The notes under the pieces are model-generated. The model did not search any database, was not told the DNA's origin, and saw nothing but the letters and a program-made list of their open reading frames with translations. A DNA stretch of 64,000 nt from Parus major (taxonomy: Eukaryota > Chordata > Aves > Passeriformes > Paridae): positions 4,834,281 through 4,898,280 of the forward strand of contig NC_031770.1 of NCBI RefSeq assembly GCF_001522545.3. The letters run 5' to 3'. The stretch's first letter is position 1. Each line of letters begins with the position of its first letter. Positions 27,285 through 39,169 of this stretch are shown here, piece by piece. Both the position numbers and the translations under genes were made by a program.

Positions 27285-27660
27285 GTGAAGAGCCTGGTCC
27301 ATCTCCTCTGACACCACCTGAGGTGGTGTCACCTGCAGCAGCTGCTGGCTGTCCCCCCAAGGCTCCCTTTCTCCAGGGCCCAGCTCCCATGGTCTCTGCC
27401 CGCAGGGAAAGCGCTGTCACCCCTGGCAGTCTCGTGGTTGTGCTGAGCTTGCTGCACTTGGTCCAAGCCTTTCCTGAGTGCTGTCCCAGGTGTGGCCTAA
27501 CAAGCACTGAGCAGGAGGAGGTGAAAGCCCTGCCCTGTCCTGCCCTTCAGCTGTGGCCAGGCTGCTGCTGCTCTCTCCTGCCAGAGCACGCTGCTGGCTC
27601 GTGCCCTGCTCACTGTTTGCTGCCAGGACCCTCCGTCTTTTCTGGGAACTGCTGAGCCCA
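27285..27660 (-). mobile_element. Old CR1 LINE fragment (ORF2 C-terminal region)
   Basis: Read on the plus strand, this is a reverse-complemented CR1 in which blocks of the ORF2 region occur in the expected order: AAGAGCCTGGTCCATCTCC near 27287, CCCCCCAAGGCTCCC then TTTCTCCAGGGCCCAGCTCCC (27354-27390), GAGTGCTGTCCCAGGTGTGG at 27476, CCTAACAAGCACTGAGCAGG near 27497, CTGTGGCCAGGCTGCTGCTG near 27551, and a GCTGCTGGCTCGTGCC-like block near 27591. It is strongly diverged with many indels, so the reverse transcriptase frame is dead. Higher CpG and GC relative to its flanks fits an inserted GC-rich LINE. Element boundaries are approximate. Confidence 0.72.
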
Positions 27661-29195
27661 ACCACCTCATTGTTTACCCACCTAATTGGCCACTTCTCCA
27701 GATGTAACATCCCAAGTGGATACAAGGAGTGGGCCAACCTGTTCATTAGATTAATAAACTTTGATTTGTTTTCTCATGTTAGCATTTAACTTGTGCAAGC
27801 CTTGTTGTTTGACAGTGAAACATCGTTCTTGCTTATTCATCACTCCATTGTAAATGGCTGCAGTAACCCCCAGTTACAGATGATTTGGTGATATTTTCAC
27901 AGCCTCCTGACTCCCATGAGAATATGGTTACAGGTGTTTATGATCTTTTCATGCCTCTGTCCACAGTCTGCTGTAGACACAGGATTTTCTCTTGCTCCTC
28001 TGACGAGAATGGATGAAAACTTTGCTTCTCAGCAAGAAGCTTTGTCTCAGTGTATGTTGATCATCACATTCCTGTGAACAAAGTGAAATCAATAGGAATT
28101 CTCATCAATTTTAGTAAATCTCACTGGTTTTTAAAAAGCAATTTAAAAACTAACAGATTTTTCAGTCTTATACGAGATTTGAAGTGGAAAAGCAGTTATT
28201 TGCATATTGAGAGGGTGCAGCGTTTAACTATAAATGGAAAGGAATGAATTGCTGATGATCACTGCTAGCATTTTCAGTTGTATTTTTGTGTTGAAGGCAG
28301 ACTATGCTCACAACAAAAAAGCTGAACTCAAAGCAGTTTGCTTTCTCTTGAAATATAATGCTGAATAATAATATTGGAATTTTTTTGTCTAACTTTCTCA
28401 TTTGGTTTTCTGAAACTTCAGAAACTGTCAGAACTTTGAGAATTTATAAAATAGAGTATTCTGTACAGAGGTTTTTAGTGCAGTGCTGCATGTCCATATT
28501 GGTATCATGTTGTAGAAGGGAATATATAGATAAGATTGTAAAACGGAGTATTTGCAGTAGCTCAGAATAAAGCCATTGCTTCTTGAAATCAGAATAAGTA
28601 TGGGCTGTATGATTTTCATGTGAAAATCAAGTCTCAAAGGTTGATTAAATGTAGTATGGGGGCAGCCCCACCTCCTTCCCATCTGTCACCAGAAGCCTTT
28701 TTTGGAGGGGAAGGACAGCAATCCCAAAAGAGAAGCACTTTTTATACAACCACTTGCCCTCTCTGCAGAGAACTGACTTCTCTGTTATTTTATTGCTGTT
28801 ACCCTCTTTCATGTAGAGGTGAAAATATTTTGAGCCCTCTGCTTGAATGTATTTTTCAGGCAAGAGATTTTTCAGAAGTATTGAGAACTCCTAAAATTTT
28901 GTCCAGTGCTTAACACAAGAATATTCCTATTAGGCCTACTGGAGCATTTAGATATGAACACTTTACCTATATGGGCAAGTCAAAGAGGTTCCTTTGTCAC
29001 AGAGCCTGAGATAATTTGAACAATTTGCACAACCTTTTTTGTATGTTTGTGTGCCCCCATGGGTTTTACATGTATGGCATAGTCTGGTATTTAATGGGAT
29101 TGCCTGCTAAGGGCCGTAAGTTACAAGAGTTATGGATTACAGTTATACCAGTGCCTTACAGCTGAGGAAGCTGAAGTCCTTTGTGAGCAGTAATT
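27661..29195. other. Unique non-coding stretch
   Basis: No gene or transposon was recognised. A small palindrome at 28610-28629 is listed separately. Confidence 0.55.
28610..28629. repeat. Small palindrome, 9-bp arms
   Basis: TGATTTTCA is separated by TG from its reverse complement TGAAAATCA. It is short, and some such palindromes are expected by chance in AT-rich DNA. Confidence 0.9.
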
Positions 29196-29360
29196 AATTA
29201 AAGCTCAAACCAGTCCCATGAGATGGCATTATCCCCTGTTTTACAGATGGTGGAACACAAAGGATAAGTATATTGTTCAAGGGTGGGTAGCCAGGCGTTG
29301 TCAGATCAGAGATTAAACCCCAGACCTCCTTTTTGTAGGGCCACGTTCTAATCCACTTTG
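29196..29360 (+). mobile_element. MIR-like CORE-SINE relic
   Basis: The order and spacing of blocks match the MIR core and tail on the plus strand: CCCATGAGATGGCATTATCC, CCTGTTTTACAGATGG, TGGAACACAAAGGATAAG, TATATTGTTCAAGGGTGG, CAGATCAGAGATTAAACCCC and GACCTCC, then GTTCTAATCCAC. These correspond to the MIR series from the TATGAGGTAGGTAC region through TTTTACAGATGAGGAAACTG to GAACCCAGG and TCTTAACCAC. The pol III promoter head is not evident. MIR-class CORE-SINEs are ancient in amniotes and immobile in birds, so this is a fossil. A foldback structure lies immediately downstream. Confidence 0.75.
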
Positions 29361-29381
29361 TGTTTTCAGTGCTTTGAAATT

Positions 29382-29446
29382 TTCTGTAAGGCAACTTCAG
29401 AAAGTTGCCTTACAGAATAAGGATACTTATTCTGTAAGGCAACTTT
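29382..29446. repeat. Triple alternating inverted repeat (two nested foldbacks)
   Basis: One 16-base unit, TTCTGTAAGGCAACTT, occurs three times within 65 bp in alternating orientation: plus at 29382-29397, minus at 29402-29417, plus at 29430-29445. The first two form a perfect 16-bp stem with a four-base loop. The second and third extend to a perfect 21-bp stem (29401-29421 against 29426-29446) with the loop GATA. Perfect arms mean the structure is young or maintained. The loops are very short for a microRNA precursor. Serial template switching during replication is the simplest explanation. No transposase or target-site signature is seen. Confidence 0.97.
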
Positions 29447-31288
29447 TTCATCTCATTTGATCTTTGCTGTACGAGATGATCCTTGAGAAAAAACAACATT
29501 TCATCGATCTGCTTCTGTTGTAAGTCTCCAAAAGGGATTAGGTTCTAAATTCTGTCCCTTTAGTACTGTCCAGTCTAATTCAAAATGTAAGCCCATCCTT
29601 TTGTCTCAGATCACAGTACTTTATGCTGCTGCTTTGCCTGTAAGAACTAGAACAAGATGCCACCTTTTCTTCTTAATGTGGCCATTAGGGATGGGGTGGG
29701 AGTGGGTGTTTTGCTGCTCCTATAGAGACAGCAAGAGTGGGGAAAGACGGGAAGAGAAAGACCTTTGAGCAGATCAAGTGTCATTTTAAGAAATGTGGCT
29801 ACTTAAAACTTCTGCTCATGGTTGTATAAAGAGTTCCTCCTGTTGGAGGTTGAATGATGTCAAAGACTTTATCTCTGTTTTGGCATGTGGTATCACACAG
29901 CAGCTGAGGCTCTTTGGTTTGTGGGATTTTTCCAAGTGCAGAGGGAGCACATGTTCCAGTAGGAATTTCAGCACTGGCGTGTGTTTCCTCTGGAGGTGAT
30001 GAGGATGTCATGTTGCGTCCGGAAGGCAATCTGGAATGCTGCCCTCATTGAATTTCTCTGCAAGTCTTGGTGAATGAAATCATCTGCTTTCTGTCAAAGG
30101 ATCTGAGGGGAAGGAAGGAAGATTTTATTTTTTTTTTGTGCAACAAAGTGCTGTGTAGTAAACTCATTGACAAAATTCTTGCTTGGCTTTGTACTTGTTC
30201 TAAAAGCCTTCCTAAAAACCTTATCTCTGATGTAGTTGGCAATAGGTTGAAGTATATTAAAGTATACTTCTGTGTAAAACTCTTCTAACTTAACTGAGTT
30301 TGCTGACAGCTCTTAGTCTAGTGCATCCATGAAACAGAAATAGCATCACTCCTGAGAATTCCACTGAGTGAGATAAGCCAATAGGATCATCTGTGTTTTG
30401 CTGGTTTTTGGAAATAAAACATTTGACAGATTTCCTTAAGGATTTGCCTTTGGTTGTTAGGAAACAACCTGAGGACTAGTGAACCTGGTGTTTTCTGGTT
30501 TAGTGTAATTTATTGCATTTTATATTACTTTTATGCACATCCATTTTTGCAGAATGTCTCAGTAAGCTGGACTGGAAAACAGCTGTGGTGACAGACTTGA
30601 GAAAACCTTTCACATGGATGCAGTGTTTGAGGTGCCAAGCAGACAGGCACAAGATGCAGAGTCCTCACCCACAAATGTGTGAAACTACAGCTCAGCACAA
30701 CTTGTTTTCCCTTCAGAAAAAAAAGGTGGGGTGGTAATATCAGTCTGATGATGACAGCTCAAAAACTGAATCACTGAAGAGAATGAGGATCAGGCAAAAT
30801 TTAATGTAATCAAATACATGTTTTCCATAAAATCTGAGTTTTGAGTGGAAAACTTTGAACCACCCCTATTAATAATCCATGTCAAAGTTAGAAAAGATTG
30901 AGTGAGGAAGAAACTATGCAAAGAGAAAGTGAATTTAGCTGTTAGTGCTGGTTGCTGGTTTTCAGCAATGTATTAACATTTGAAGGTAGTATGGTCAATA
31001 TTGTTGTTTTGAGGAGTGAAGAGTGAAAAAGATGAGTAGCAGAGAAAGAAAGTGCATCAGACTGTGTAATAACAAAATGCTAATGGGGTAACACAGAAAC
31101 ACAGTAAGAGATCAAGTTGTCTCAGATCAAGAGATCCTGAAAGTTGTGACAGCTTGCTGGCAGAAACAGGTATGTAACCTGGATTTCTTGCTCTCCCATG
31201 CAAAATGAAGATAAGAAGAGTTTGGTAGGGCATTTCCCATGTGGTTGGAAGTGTAAGGAGAAGGCTCATATCACCCTTGCTTTGGCAG

Positions 31289-31336
31289 TGTTGGTCCCTG
31301 CCCCATCCTTTCTCCTTGTTGTGATACTTCTGTCAG
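31289..31336 (+). other. Candidate 48-nt exon, unidentified
   Basis: CAG|GTAAGT at its 3' side is a perfect consensus donor, and the acceptor CCTTGCTTTGGCAG is moderate. Two frames are open. One reads LVPAPSFLLVVILLS, a hydrophobic run that T- and C-rich DNA often produces by chance. The length is a multiple of three. I do not recognise it. Confidence 0.15.
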
Positions 31337-31619
31337 GTAAGTCTCCTCTGCTGAGACAGGGTGTGGAGCTGGGAGCAGCAGGAGGTTTTATGTCTGGGCC
31401 CTGTGGTCTGGAATGACTCTGTTTGCTCAACTGTGTACTGCTGTGCTCCAGTGAATCATGTCCCTCTCTTCTGAGATGACAGCTTGCTTTACAGAGCAGG
31501 TTTCCTATTACAGAGCAGAGATGAGTGGAGGTGAGGGAATGAGGAGCTCTGCTGCTGAGATCTGAATGATGCTAACTGTGCCTGTTGCTTACCCTTGCTG
31601 ATTTTGGAAACTGGCTGTT

Positions 31620-31860
31620 CTACCCTTCCTGCTCTCCATGTGCATCACCTGACTCCTGAAATGAGTCATGTCTTCCCTGCTTCTCTAACTTTTTGCACCA
31701 TATTCCCATAACTACTTGTTCTTTATCTTCCCCACCTTCCACGAGCTCCAACCCGAGGTATACCCTTCTCTTTGTGCCTTCTACCTCCCTCACCTCCATA
31801 CAACACATCTTTCCCTGTGTAGCCCAGGAGGTTTTACCCTTAATCTCAAATATTCCTGCT
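31620..31860. other. Strand-asymmetric pyrimidine-rich block
   Basis: The plus strand is strongly enriched in C and T (clusters of CTTCC, CCTCC and TTCTC) across about 240 bp, and the minus strand is correspondingly purine-rich. Frames are open on both strands for about 85-98 codons because such bias removes stop codons. No family was recognised. It may be a decayed repeat or a polypyrimidine-rich intron segment. Confidence 0.4.
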
Positions 31861-34800
31861 CCACAACCACACATTGCCACAGCCCTGAGCAGAGAGCCTG
31901 GCTCCTGCCTCTGGCTGGCACAGTGCCTGCAGCAGGGGAAAACCAGCTGGCTTCAGAGGGCTGAGCTGCCAGCTTCCATTTTCACATGAGGCTGTAGCAG
32001 GAACAGCAGCAGCAGCTCCAGACCATGACTTATGTGTAGGATCTCACAGGGGACAAGATGGTCTTTGTGATTCCCTACTACGTTTTGATAGGGGAAAGTC
32101 AGGAACAGCCTTCTCTGAAAGTTATCGATGTGCCACTCTAAGAAGGTTTACCTATCAGATTTTGCCAAAGCTTTGATAATGATAAAAATTACCTTTTCTG
32201 AGCTTGTCTTAAATGAGCACCTGAAGTATCAGATTGCAAAGTGGTTTAAATCCTTTTTCTTCATCTTTTTTTTTTTCTTTTTAATTTTCCTCTGGAGTCA
32301 GTGGGGGTTTGGTTTTCATGAAGGGGCAAGGTTCTTGAAGTGTTTCAAGGCATTGATGCAAGGACTATCATATTGGCCAGACACAAGGGATGGGCTGCAT
32401 TTTGCCCTCCAAAGCTGCTGCTGAATACTCAGAGACACTCTAGGGGTCCTTTTGGTATTACACACACAATTCATGCTCTGTAAAAGTTAACTACTTGTAG
32501 TGAGTCCTCACACAAGATATATTAACTTACCAGAGACTGGCTTTTTCTTGATTGTCTGTGAAATAAGTTTGTTACTTAAAAAATGAATTAATATTGCTTT
32601 TTTCCCCTGATACTATAGCAAATAAAACCCAAGCATTGTTTTTTCTTGTGTTCCTGCTGAAATGCCTTTGGCATCAGAATGATAATTCTTCTATGTCTTG
32701 GGCTTTAGAAGTTGAGACATGAGACTTGTCAGAAGTTCTTAATTCTTGGGTCTTCCCTCACAAGTAATTTGTGAGATTTTTTGAGAAGCTCCCTGGTCAA
32801 AAGAGTCACATATTTTCAGGACCATTACCATCTAACAGTTCTCACTACAGACAATCAAATTATTGAATGGTGTTGCAATTATTTTAACAATTGAGTCACA
32901 TAGTTGCTAGAATTTCACAATAGGTATTTAGTTCTCAAACCATTAACAGGCAATGCCTGGAAATGAAGCCAACCTTCCCTTTTTTGTTGTGTAGAATACT
33001 TTTTGAAAGCAATATATTTAAAGCTTTCTGCTTTTTAGCTTAAATGTTAACTTGAATATGTTTTGAAAGGTGAATAGAATTATCTATTGCTGTTTTACCT
33101 TCTAAGGCCAATGGCAAGTTTGTGCTTTTGCACTTCACTGCTTAAATTCATTCTTATTAAAGAAAATGAGTATGAGCAGTATATTAGGAATGGAGATAAT
33201 TTGCAAGTGACAGATAAGTAACCTGAGCACAGACAAGCCACTGAATTTGCTGCCTTACGTGACCAAGGGTGTGCATAACTCTTTGAGAGATACAAGTCCA
33301 GTCTACAACTTGAACTGGATATGAAGACCTGAGACAAAACCTGTTTGTTCATCAAACAATGATGAAGAGAAACCATGAAACTTGAAATCCCCTGTACAAA
33401 CAACAACAAAACTCCCAAGCCCTCGGACTCTTCACTTATCTCAGATTCTGTTTTGCCAGTTCAGTTTTCCCTTGGACTCTTCCATGGCTACATGGAGCTC
33501 TTCTCAAGGTGTTGCTTTTCCAGTTGTTTCTGACACCCTGTTCTGCTAAAATGTGTGTGTCAGGTCTGTGAAAGATCAGATGAGTTGCTAGTTGACATGG
33601 GGCTTTCTGATTTTTCCCGTTAGAGAAGGGTAGTATATTTGGATCTTTTCATATGGAAATGAATCCATGTTCTATTTACAGCCATCTACTAAAGACTCAT
33701 CTTATGAAGAGAAAATTGGGTTCTGGGTAGCCAGAAAGATTTAATTAAAAGACATGATATAAAATTAATGCAGCCCATCTTCAGCTTCCTTGAATAGCTG
33801 TAAACAAGGGGCTCCAACTGGCTGTGCCAGTGGATTCAGGGAATTAGTGTGTTCTGTATGTTTTCCAAGTATTGACTGAGTTTTGAATTATGTGTCCAGA
33901 TTGTCTCATGAGAGCTGTTCCCATGCCTGAAGGCTAGAAGACTGGAATTCTTTTTTCCCTCCAATTTGCAGTGCCCTTTGGGGCCAACACACACTCATAT
34001 ATTCTTAGTATTGTGATTGTTTTTCAGTTGTGCTTTTCTCTAAGCACAACAGAACATTGAGACATCTCTAACTAATTTCAAGGGAAGTATAATCTGGAAT
34101 GCATCTTATTTTGGGGGGCTGGCAGTAGCCCTTTCTCCATAGCAGCAGAGGGATGGTGGTGTCACAGCTGCAGATTTCTTGCTCTTGATATGTGAAAGTA
34201 TTGGGATGACCTTGGTTTTATTTGGTTTAGTTTGGAACCAAGTCTTTGCTTTCTCCTCAGGGGTTTTCATCTCAATGGGACCTGTGTGAGAAACATTTTA
34301 ACTCAGCTTTTATTAGCCACCAAAGGGGCTACTTCAACCTTTTATCAGTAGAAGAAGCACTGCACGTCAGACTTACTGAAGGCCTCTATTAAAAGTTTGT
34401 TTTCATTCGAGGTTTGTTTTTACTTTTTTTCTCGTAGCACTGGCTACGCCCACATTTAAACCTTTCAAATACTATTTGCAAGGTTGGTTGTTTGGGTTTT
34501 TTTTAATCTTAAAGCTTTTACTGCTTTACTAACTTTTAAAAACTGTGTGTCATTCTGTTTGACAACTCTTTAGTCTCTGCATGTCACCAAGAACTGTTTG
34601 AGTAGTAAATGATGGTTCCAAATGTAAGAGCTTCAAATTAATGACTAGTATGAAGCAGCAGAATGATACCTAAAATGAATTAAAATGTATCTTGTATTGT
34701 CAAGTAGTGATTAAAGAAGTAACTGAAATTATGACCAAGCGTGAAAGGTGGAATAATTTATTAGTGGTCTGTTCCCTGCTCAAAAATGTAAGTTCTCTCA

Positions 34801-35489
34801 GCCTAATGAATGAGTGGTATCCTGGATACTCTGGTTTCAGCAGCAGTATCTCACAGATACGGGTTACTCACGATTTGTTTTCATTTAGGTAAAGATTAAA
34901 GCTGGTTGAGTATAAACTGACAGTGGCAAACTGATTTTCACCCCCACTTCAGCCCCCAAGGTTGAGCTGTCAGTGGTGAATGTCAATATTTCAGGAGAGG
35001 TTCCATCTCAGGTGTGCACTGCTCTTGGTGAGCATGAGGGTTTTGTGCTGTGTGTGCTCATCACACCTGAAAAATAGAGATTTTTGGGTGTCTGAGTGGA
35101 TCTGATTCTACTTATGGTCACACAGTGTTTATTCATCAGCTGTCCTGTTAGACACATTAATACAAGTCTGTGTAGAAAGCTGAGTATATTTTAGCTAGCA
35201 ATTAAAAGAATCAATCATGTTTGGCCTTACTTCTGGTGTTTTTTTATGAGATAGAGCTTTTCTTTTGCAACTTAGTCATCTTCTCACCTCACTTTTGTAT
35301 TGCAGCTATCATGAATCCTTTCAAATGGAATTGCTGTCTTCATTCTAAACAAATGAAAGCATATTCAATGTTTATGATTTGTTGAAGCAGACAATTGGCA
35401 GAGGGAGATTGAAGTTTTGGGTGTAAGTTAGAGGAAGCTGGCAGGCAAAATGCCCCAGTGCAGAACCCAAAGCTGCAGTAGAGGTAAAT

Positions 35490-35720
35490 ATTCACAGAAA
35501 AATATAAATGGATTGTTCGCTACTCTTCTATTACATCCATAAAGATTTAATCAGCTTCAGGTGAGATTTTATCCATTATAGTTTTATGGTAGTGGTTTAA
35601 GTAATCAGGCAGGGCTGAAAATGAGACTTTAAATCTTAGATACTATATGACATTTCAGCCTTCCAGGCACAACATTTAATTATAGCAGCCAGAGTTTGCT
35701 TTGGCTTTAATGAACAGTTG
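35490..35720. promoter_or_regulatory. Candidate conserved regulatory block (inference)
   Basis: This is unique, non-repetitive, evenly mixed sequence with several TAAT/ATTA and AAT-rich homeodomain-like words and no transposon signature. The style resembles conserved non-coding elements near developmental genes, but this is an impression only; conservation cannot be seen from one genome. Confidence 0.12.
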
Positions 35721-35954
35721 TGTCTGTGTAGACCAGTTGGGCTTAAAGGAATTCACACAACTGCCCCAAGCTGGAAGAGCGCCTTCCATGGGAAATCTCT
35801 TCCGCCTCTGTGGCCTGCTGTGCAATCTGTGACTGCAATTCCTTTGTGTGAGGGACAGGAATAAGTGATGTGGTGGCTCTGAGATGTGATCTGGGGTGAG
35901 GTGTGGGAGGGAACTGCTCTGCTGTTGTCTGCTGAGTGCCCTTTAGCACCAGAG

Positions 35955-36115
35955 CCCTTTGGTGACCTTTGGCAAATCACATAAGCTCTCTGTACCTTGT
36001 TTTCTGTGCAAGGAGAATTTGCCTTCTTCACAGTAGTGTTTTGAGACCTAATTAAGATTTTCCAAGTGCTTCCAGAACCTCAGATGAAAGGCATGCACAA
36101 AGCATTATAATTAAC
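35955..36115 (-). mobile_element. MIR-like CORE-SINE relic, reverse orientation
   Basis: On the plus strand this reads as the reverse complement of MIR: TGGTGACCTTTGGCAAATCA, CATAAGCTCTCTGTACC and TTGTTTTCTGTGCAAGG, then TTCACAGTAGTGTTTTGAGA and CCTAATTAAG. These match the series TGTGACCTTGGGCAAGTTAC, TTAACCTCTCTGTGCC, TCAGTTTCCTCATCTG, CACAGGGTTGTTGTGAGGAT and TAAATGA. The following CCAAGTGCTTCCAGAACCTC and AGATGAAAGGC resemble the tail of amniote relatives of MIR. It is a fossil with no function visible in the sequence. Confidence 0.68.
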
Positions 36116-37991
36116 AGGAGCTTATCAGCTGAGCTTTACAGAATTAATTCTCGTAAATATAAAACTAAATGCTTTGTAAGAAGCTTTTCTGTACGTTCCA
36201 TCCCTAAAAAGCATCATTTGTGGATATGATATTTTGAGATTAGTAAAAAGAAATGTTTATTTTCTTGTACTGGAATATTCTTCTGAGTGCTGTCATGCCT
36301 TATTGTGTTAGGGATCTTGAGATTTGGGAATCTGTGCATTGCTCCAGGATATATCCACATAAGGAGAAAAATTGATTAGACTGTGTTTGCAGATAGTTTC
36401 CCACTTCTGCTATAAACACAGGATAGTTTTCAAATAATTTTCTATTTCTTAAAGACAAAAAACCCTCAACAACTTAAAAATTAATCAACTTTACTGCTGC
36501 TTCCTGTGGATTTTCTTTTCCTACGTTTGGCATATTCAAGTATGAGAGGTGGAGCTGCTTTTAAGGCTGTTTTGGTTACTCCATCTCTATGGTAAATGCA
36601 GGAGTGACTGGACCTACATCAGAATTGGGATGGCTGTGTGACTGGTGTTGGAAGGAAGTTGTGGTTCATGCTGTACCAAGGGTCTGCTGTCAGTAGTGGG
36701 TAGTTACAGCAAAAAAAAACACCCAAAAAACAAGGAATAGGAGTGGTGGGTGCAGTCCCACTGCTCCATAGTACACACCAATGAGTTCTGAGTGTTTGTG
36801 CATCAGTGAGCTCAGAGTGATTCTTGTCCTTACTTTAATAGCAGCACAAGGCCCAGTTCCTGCTCTAGACAAACACAGAATTTTATAGATTGGGCCCAAT
36901 ACATGATGACTGTGATTAGGATGATTTACTCATAAAGATTTTGTTTCCAGAATGGATCTGATGTGCAAATGTTTTCAGGAAACATGCAGTAGAATAATGT
37001 TCAATGATCTGGGTGGTCTGCTGGGCAGGGCTGGTTTGTGTTTGCCTATAAAATCTGTCACCAGGCGTTCTTCCACAGTAGTCTGTTGTCTGGTAGGAAA
37101 TGTATGTCAAGCAGAATGAATATTATTATTCCTTTTGGCTTGTCTCTGCTTTTAAGGATAACTGGAAAGGAGTCTGTGTGGTGGGACACTGAGACCATTT
37201 GTCACAATGCTTTTATTGTCCTGCTCAGCTGCAGTGTAACATTCGTTTAGTGCTCTCGGAGCGTGGCATTTCCGTTTGCAATGCAGCACAAGGGAATTCT
37301 GATTTCATTTCCTAGAAGATTTTGGCAAAATTAGGAGGCAAGTAACTTATCTTTGTCATATTTTGGCTGGATATTTTCTCTTCTGTTTTCTATTTTTTTT
37401 TTCCCCCTTGGATCAGCAAAATGGAAAACAACTGCAGAGGCAGTGCTGGATAATTTGGTTTTTAGGTTAGGTGGTGTTCAGAAGCAACAGGCATTGATGA
37501 TCCAGTGATGATGCAGACACAGGTACTTATTCACATCATGCTGTGATGTATCACAGTATTTATCACTTATTTATCTGTCTTGAATTTACCACTTTGCTTG
37601 CAGAATTTAGGCATGGCTTGGCCTGTCTTAAATGCAGAGACTGTGCCTGGTTAAAGCACTATTGGTTTGTTTAAAAATGGAGAGATGTAGAGAGGCTAAG
37701 TGTGGTAGAATGGCATGTGCTTACAGTCCTTTCCCAGGTGTGCAGCCAGGGCTAGGAGCATGCCAGGAGGGTGGATGTGATGGATAAGGAAAGTCCTCTT
37801 TTTCCAAAGATCTCTTTCCAGCTCCAAGGTCTGTTTCCAAGGGTCAGTCGCAGAGCAGTGGCTGGCACTGGATCCACAGGTGGAGTTCTCTGGTGAGAGA
37901 GGCCGAGACGCTGCAGCCTGAGCGGTGCTTGTGGACGTGCAAGATCTTTGTGAGCAATGAATTTGACTTATTTCCTTTCCTCTCTGCTCAG

Positions 37992-38038
37992 GACAAGTTG
38001 TTCTGGATTAACGATTTTGTTGTGCCCAGCAGTCCAGG
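37992..38038 (+). other. Candidate 47-nt exon, unidentified
   Basis: A strong acceptor (CCTTTCCTCTCTGCTCAG) and a usable donor (CAGG|GTGAGA) flank 47 bases. Frame 1 reads DKLFWINDFVVPSSP, and frame 2 is also open. The peptide is not recognised. The segment sits in a slightly CpG-enriched patch. It may be a chance pair. Confidence 0.15.
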
Positions 38039-39169
38039 GTGAGACTGTTGTATCCTCAGGAGGAGGAATTGGTTTCCCACAGAGAGAGCAGCACCACCAG
38101 AGCTATCTACACCTTTGCTGTGGGTGTGTCGTGTCCATCTGTCCATCCCACAGCATCAGGAGCTGTGCTTGAAGTGGCTCAACACTGGGGTAAACAAACA
38201 AGCAAACCTTTACTCATCCAAGCACACATCTATATAATTAATGGTTCAATGCATTGCTTTGTGCAACTCAAGGCTTGTTTGGATAAGAAACATTCTTTCA
38301 AATTTAGTTTCAGTAGGTTTTGATAGTTAGGATTCAGCTCTCACCTGAATTCAGTGTGTTGGTTCTGATTTTTCCAGTTACTGTTGTAACACGTTTACTT
38401 ATTTTGCCACTTTATCATGGCTAATGTAGTTGAACCAGTACAAGTCCAAGGGTGAAAGCAGCCATCTTAGTAAAAATTGATTTATTTACTCTACAACAGG
38501 ATATGTTCTTTGTATCTCAATGATGCAAAACTGATAGAGCTAAGGTAAATCAATCTTCCACTGCAGGTTAGGCCTCAGGGTAGAAAAAACTAAAATATTT
38601 GAGAAATGGAAGCAGCAAAGGAATATTTAACTTCTTTGAAGAAGTATTTTAACATTTATGACACTTTCCTTGTTACCAGATTCTTTTTGCATCCTTTGCA
38701 GAATATCTGAGGTATCTCAAAGATTATAAGGTTGTTTCAAGCACTCCTGGACTAGCATTAATATGCTGAAATTCAAACAGCAGAAAACAAAACGCCCAGA
38801 GAAATACAGATTATTACCTTCAGAGGGGTTAATGTTATTTTTAAGGTCTCCTTTATGCATTCAGTCACTTAGGACCTGTCAGCACATCTTTTCTGAGCAG
38901 TTGCACTGTGTTAAGCTGCACTCTTGGTCACTTTTATTTTTTATTTATTTGTCTGATTTATTTTTAACTGGAGAATGTTTATGGGAGTGACAGACAGTGG
39001 AATTTTCTTTCACTCACACAGTAGCATGCACGAACAGCACAAGATATTGGAAAAAAAAGGCAATAAAATGATAAAAATGAGCCTGCAGCTGGATAGATTG
39101 AACCTATAATGATGGGACTGTTATTGTTTTATTTGAAATGCATCAGATTCTAAGTCAGTGATATCCTCC

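Larger units (their letters stand above)
29447..35954. other. Unique non-coding stretch
   Basis: No gene was recognised. It contains a splice-bounded segment (31289-31336) and a strand-asymmetric pyrimidine-rich block (31620-31860), both listed separately. A T-rich tract lies near 32259-32283. Confidence 0.55.

Noticed and set aside
27278..27655. 125-codon Pro/Cys-rich plus-strand frame
   Set aside because: It lies in a reverse-complemented CR1 fragment; the frame is an accident of GC-rich transposon sequence.
29401..29446. MicroRNA precursor from the 21-bp stem
   Set aside because: The stem is perfect with a four-base loop and lacks the longer imperfect stem and terminal loop typical of Drosha substrates.
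31620..31989. Overlapping 82-98-codon frames on both strands
   Set aside because: Strong pyrimidine/purine bias depletes stop codons; no protein family recognised.
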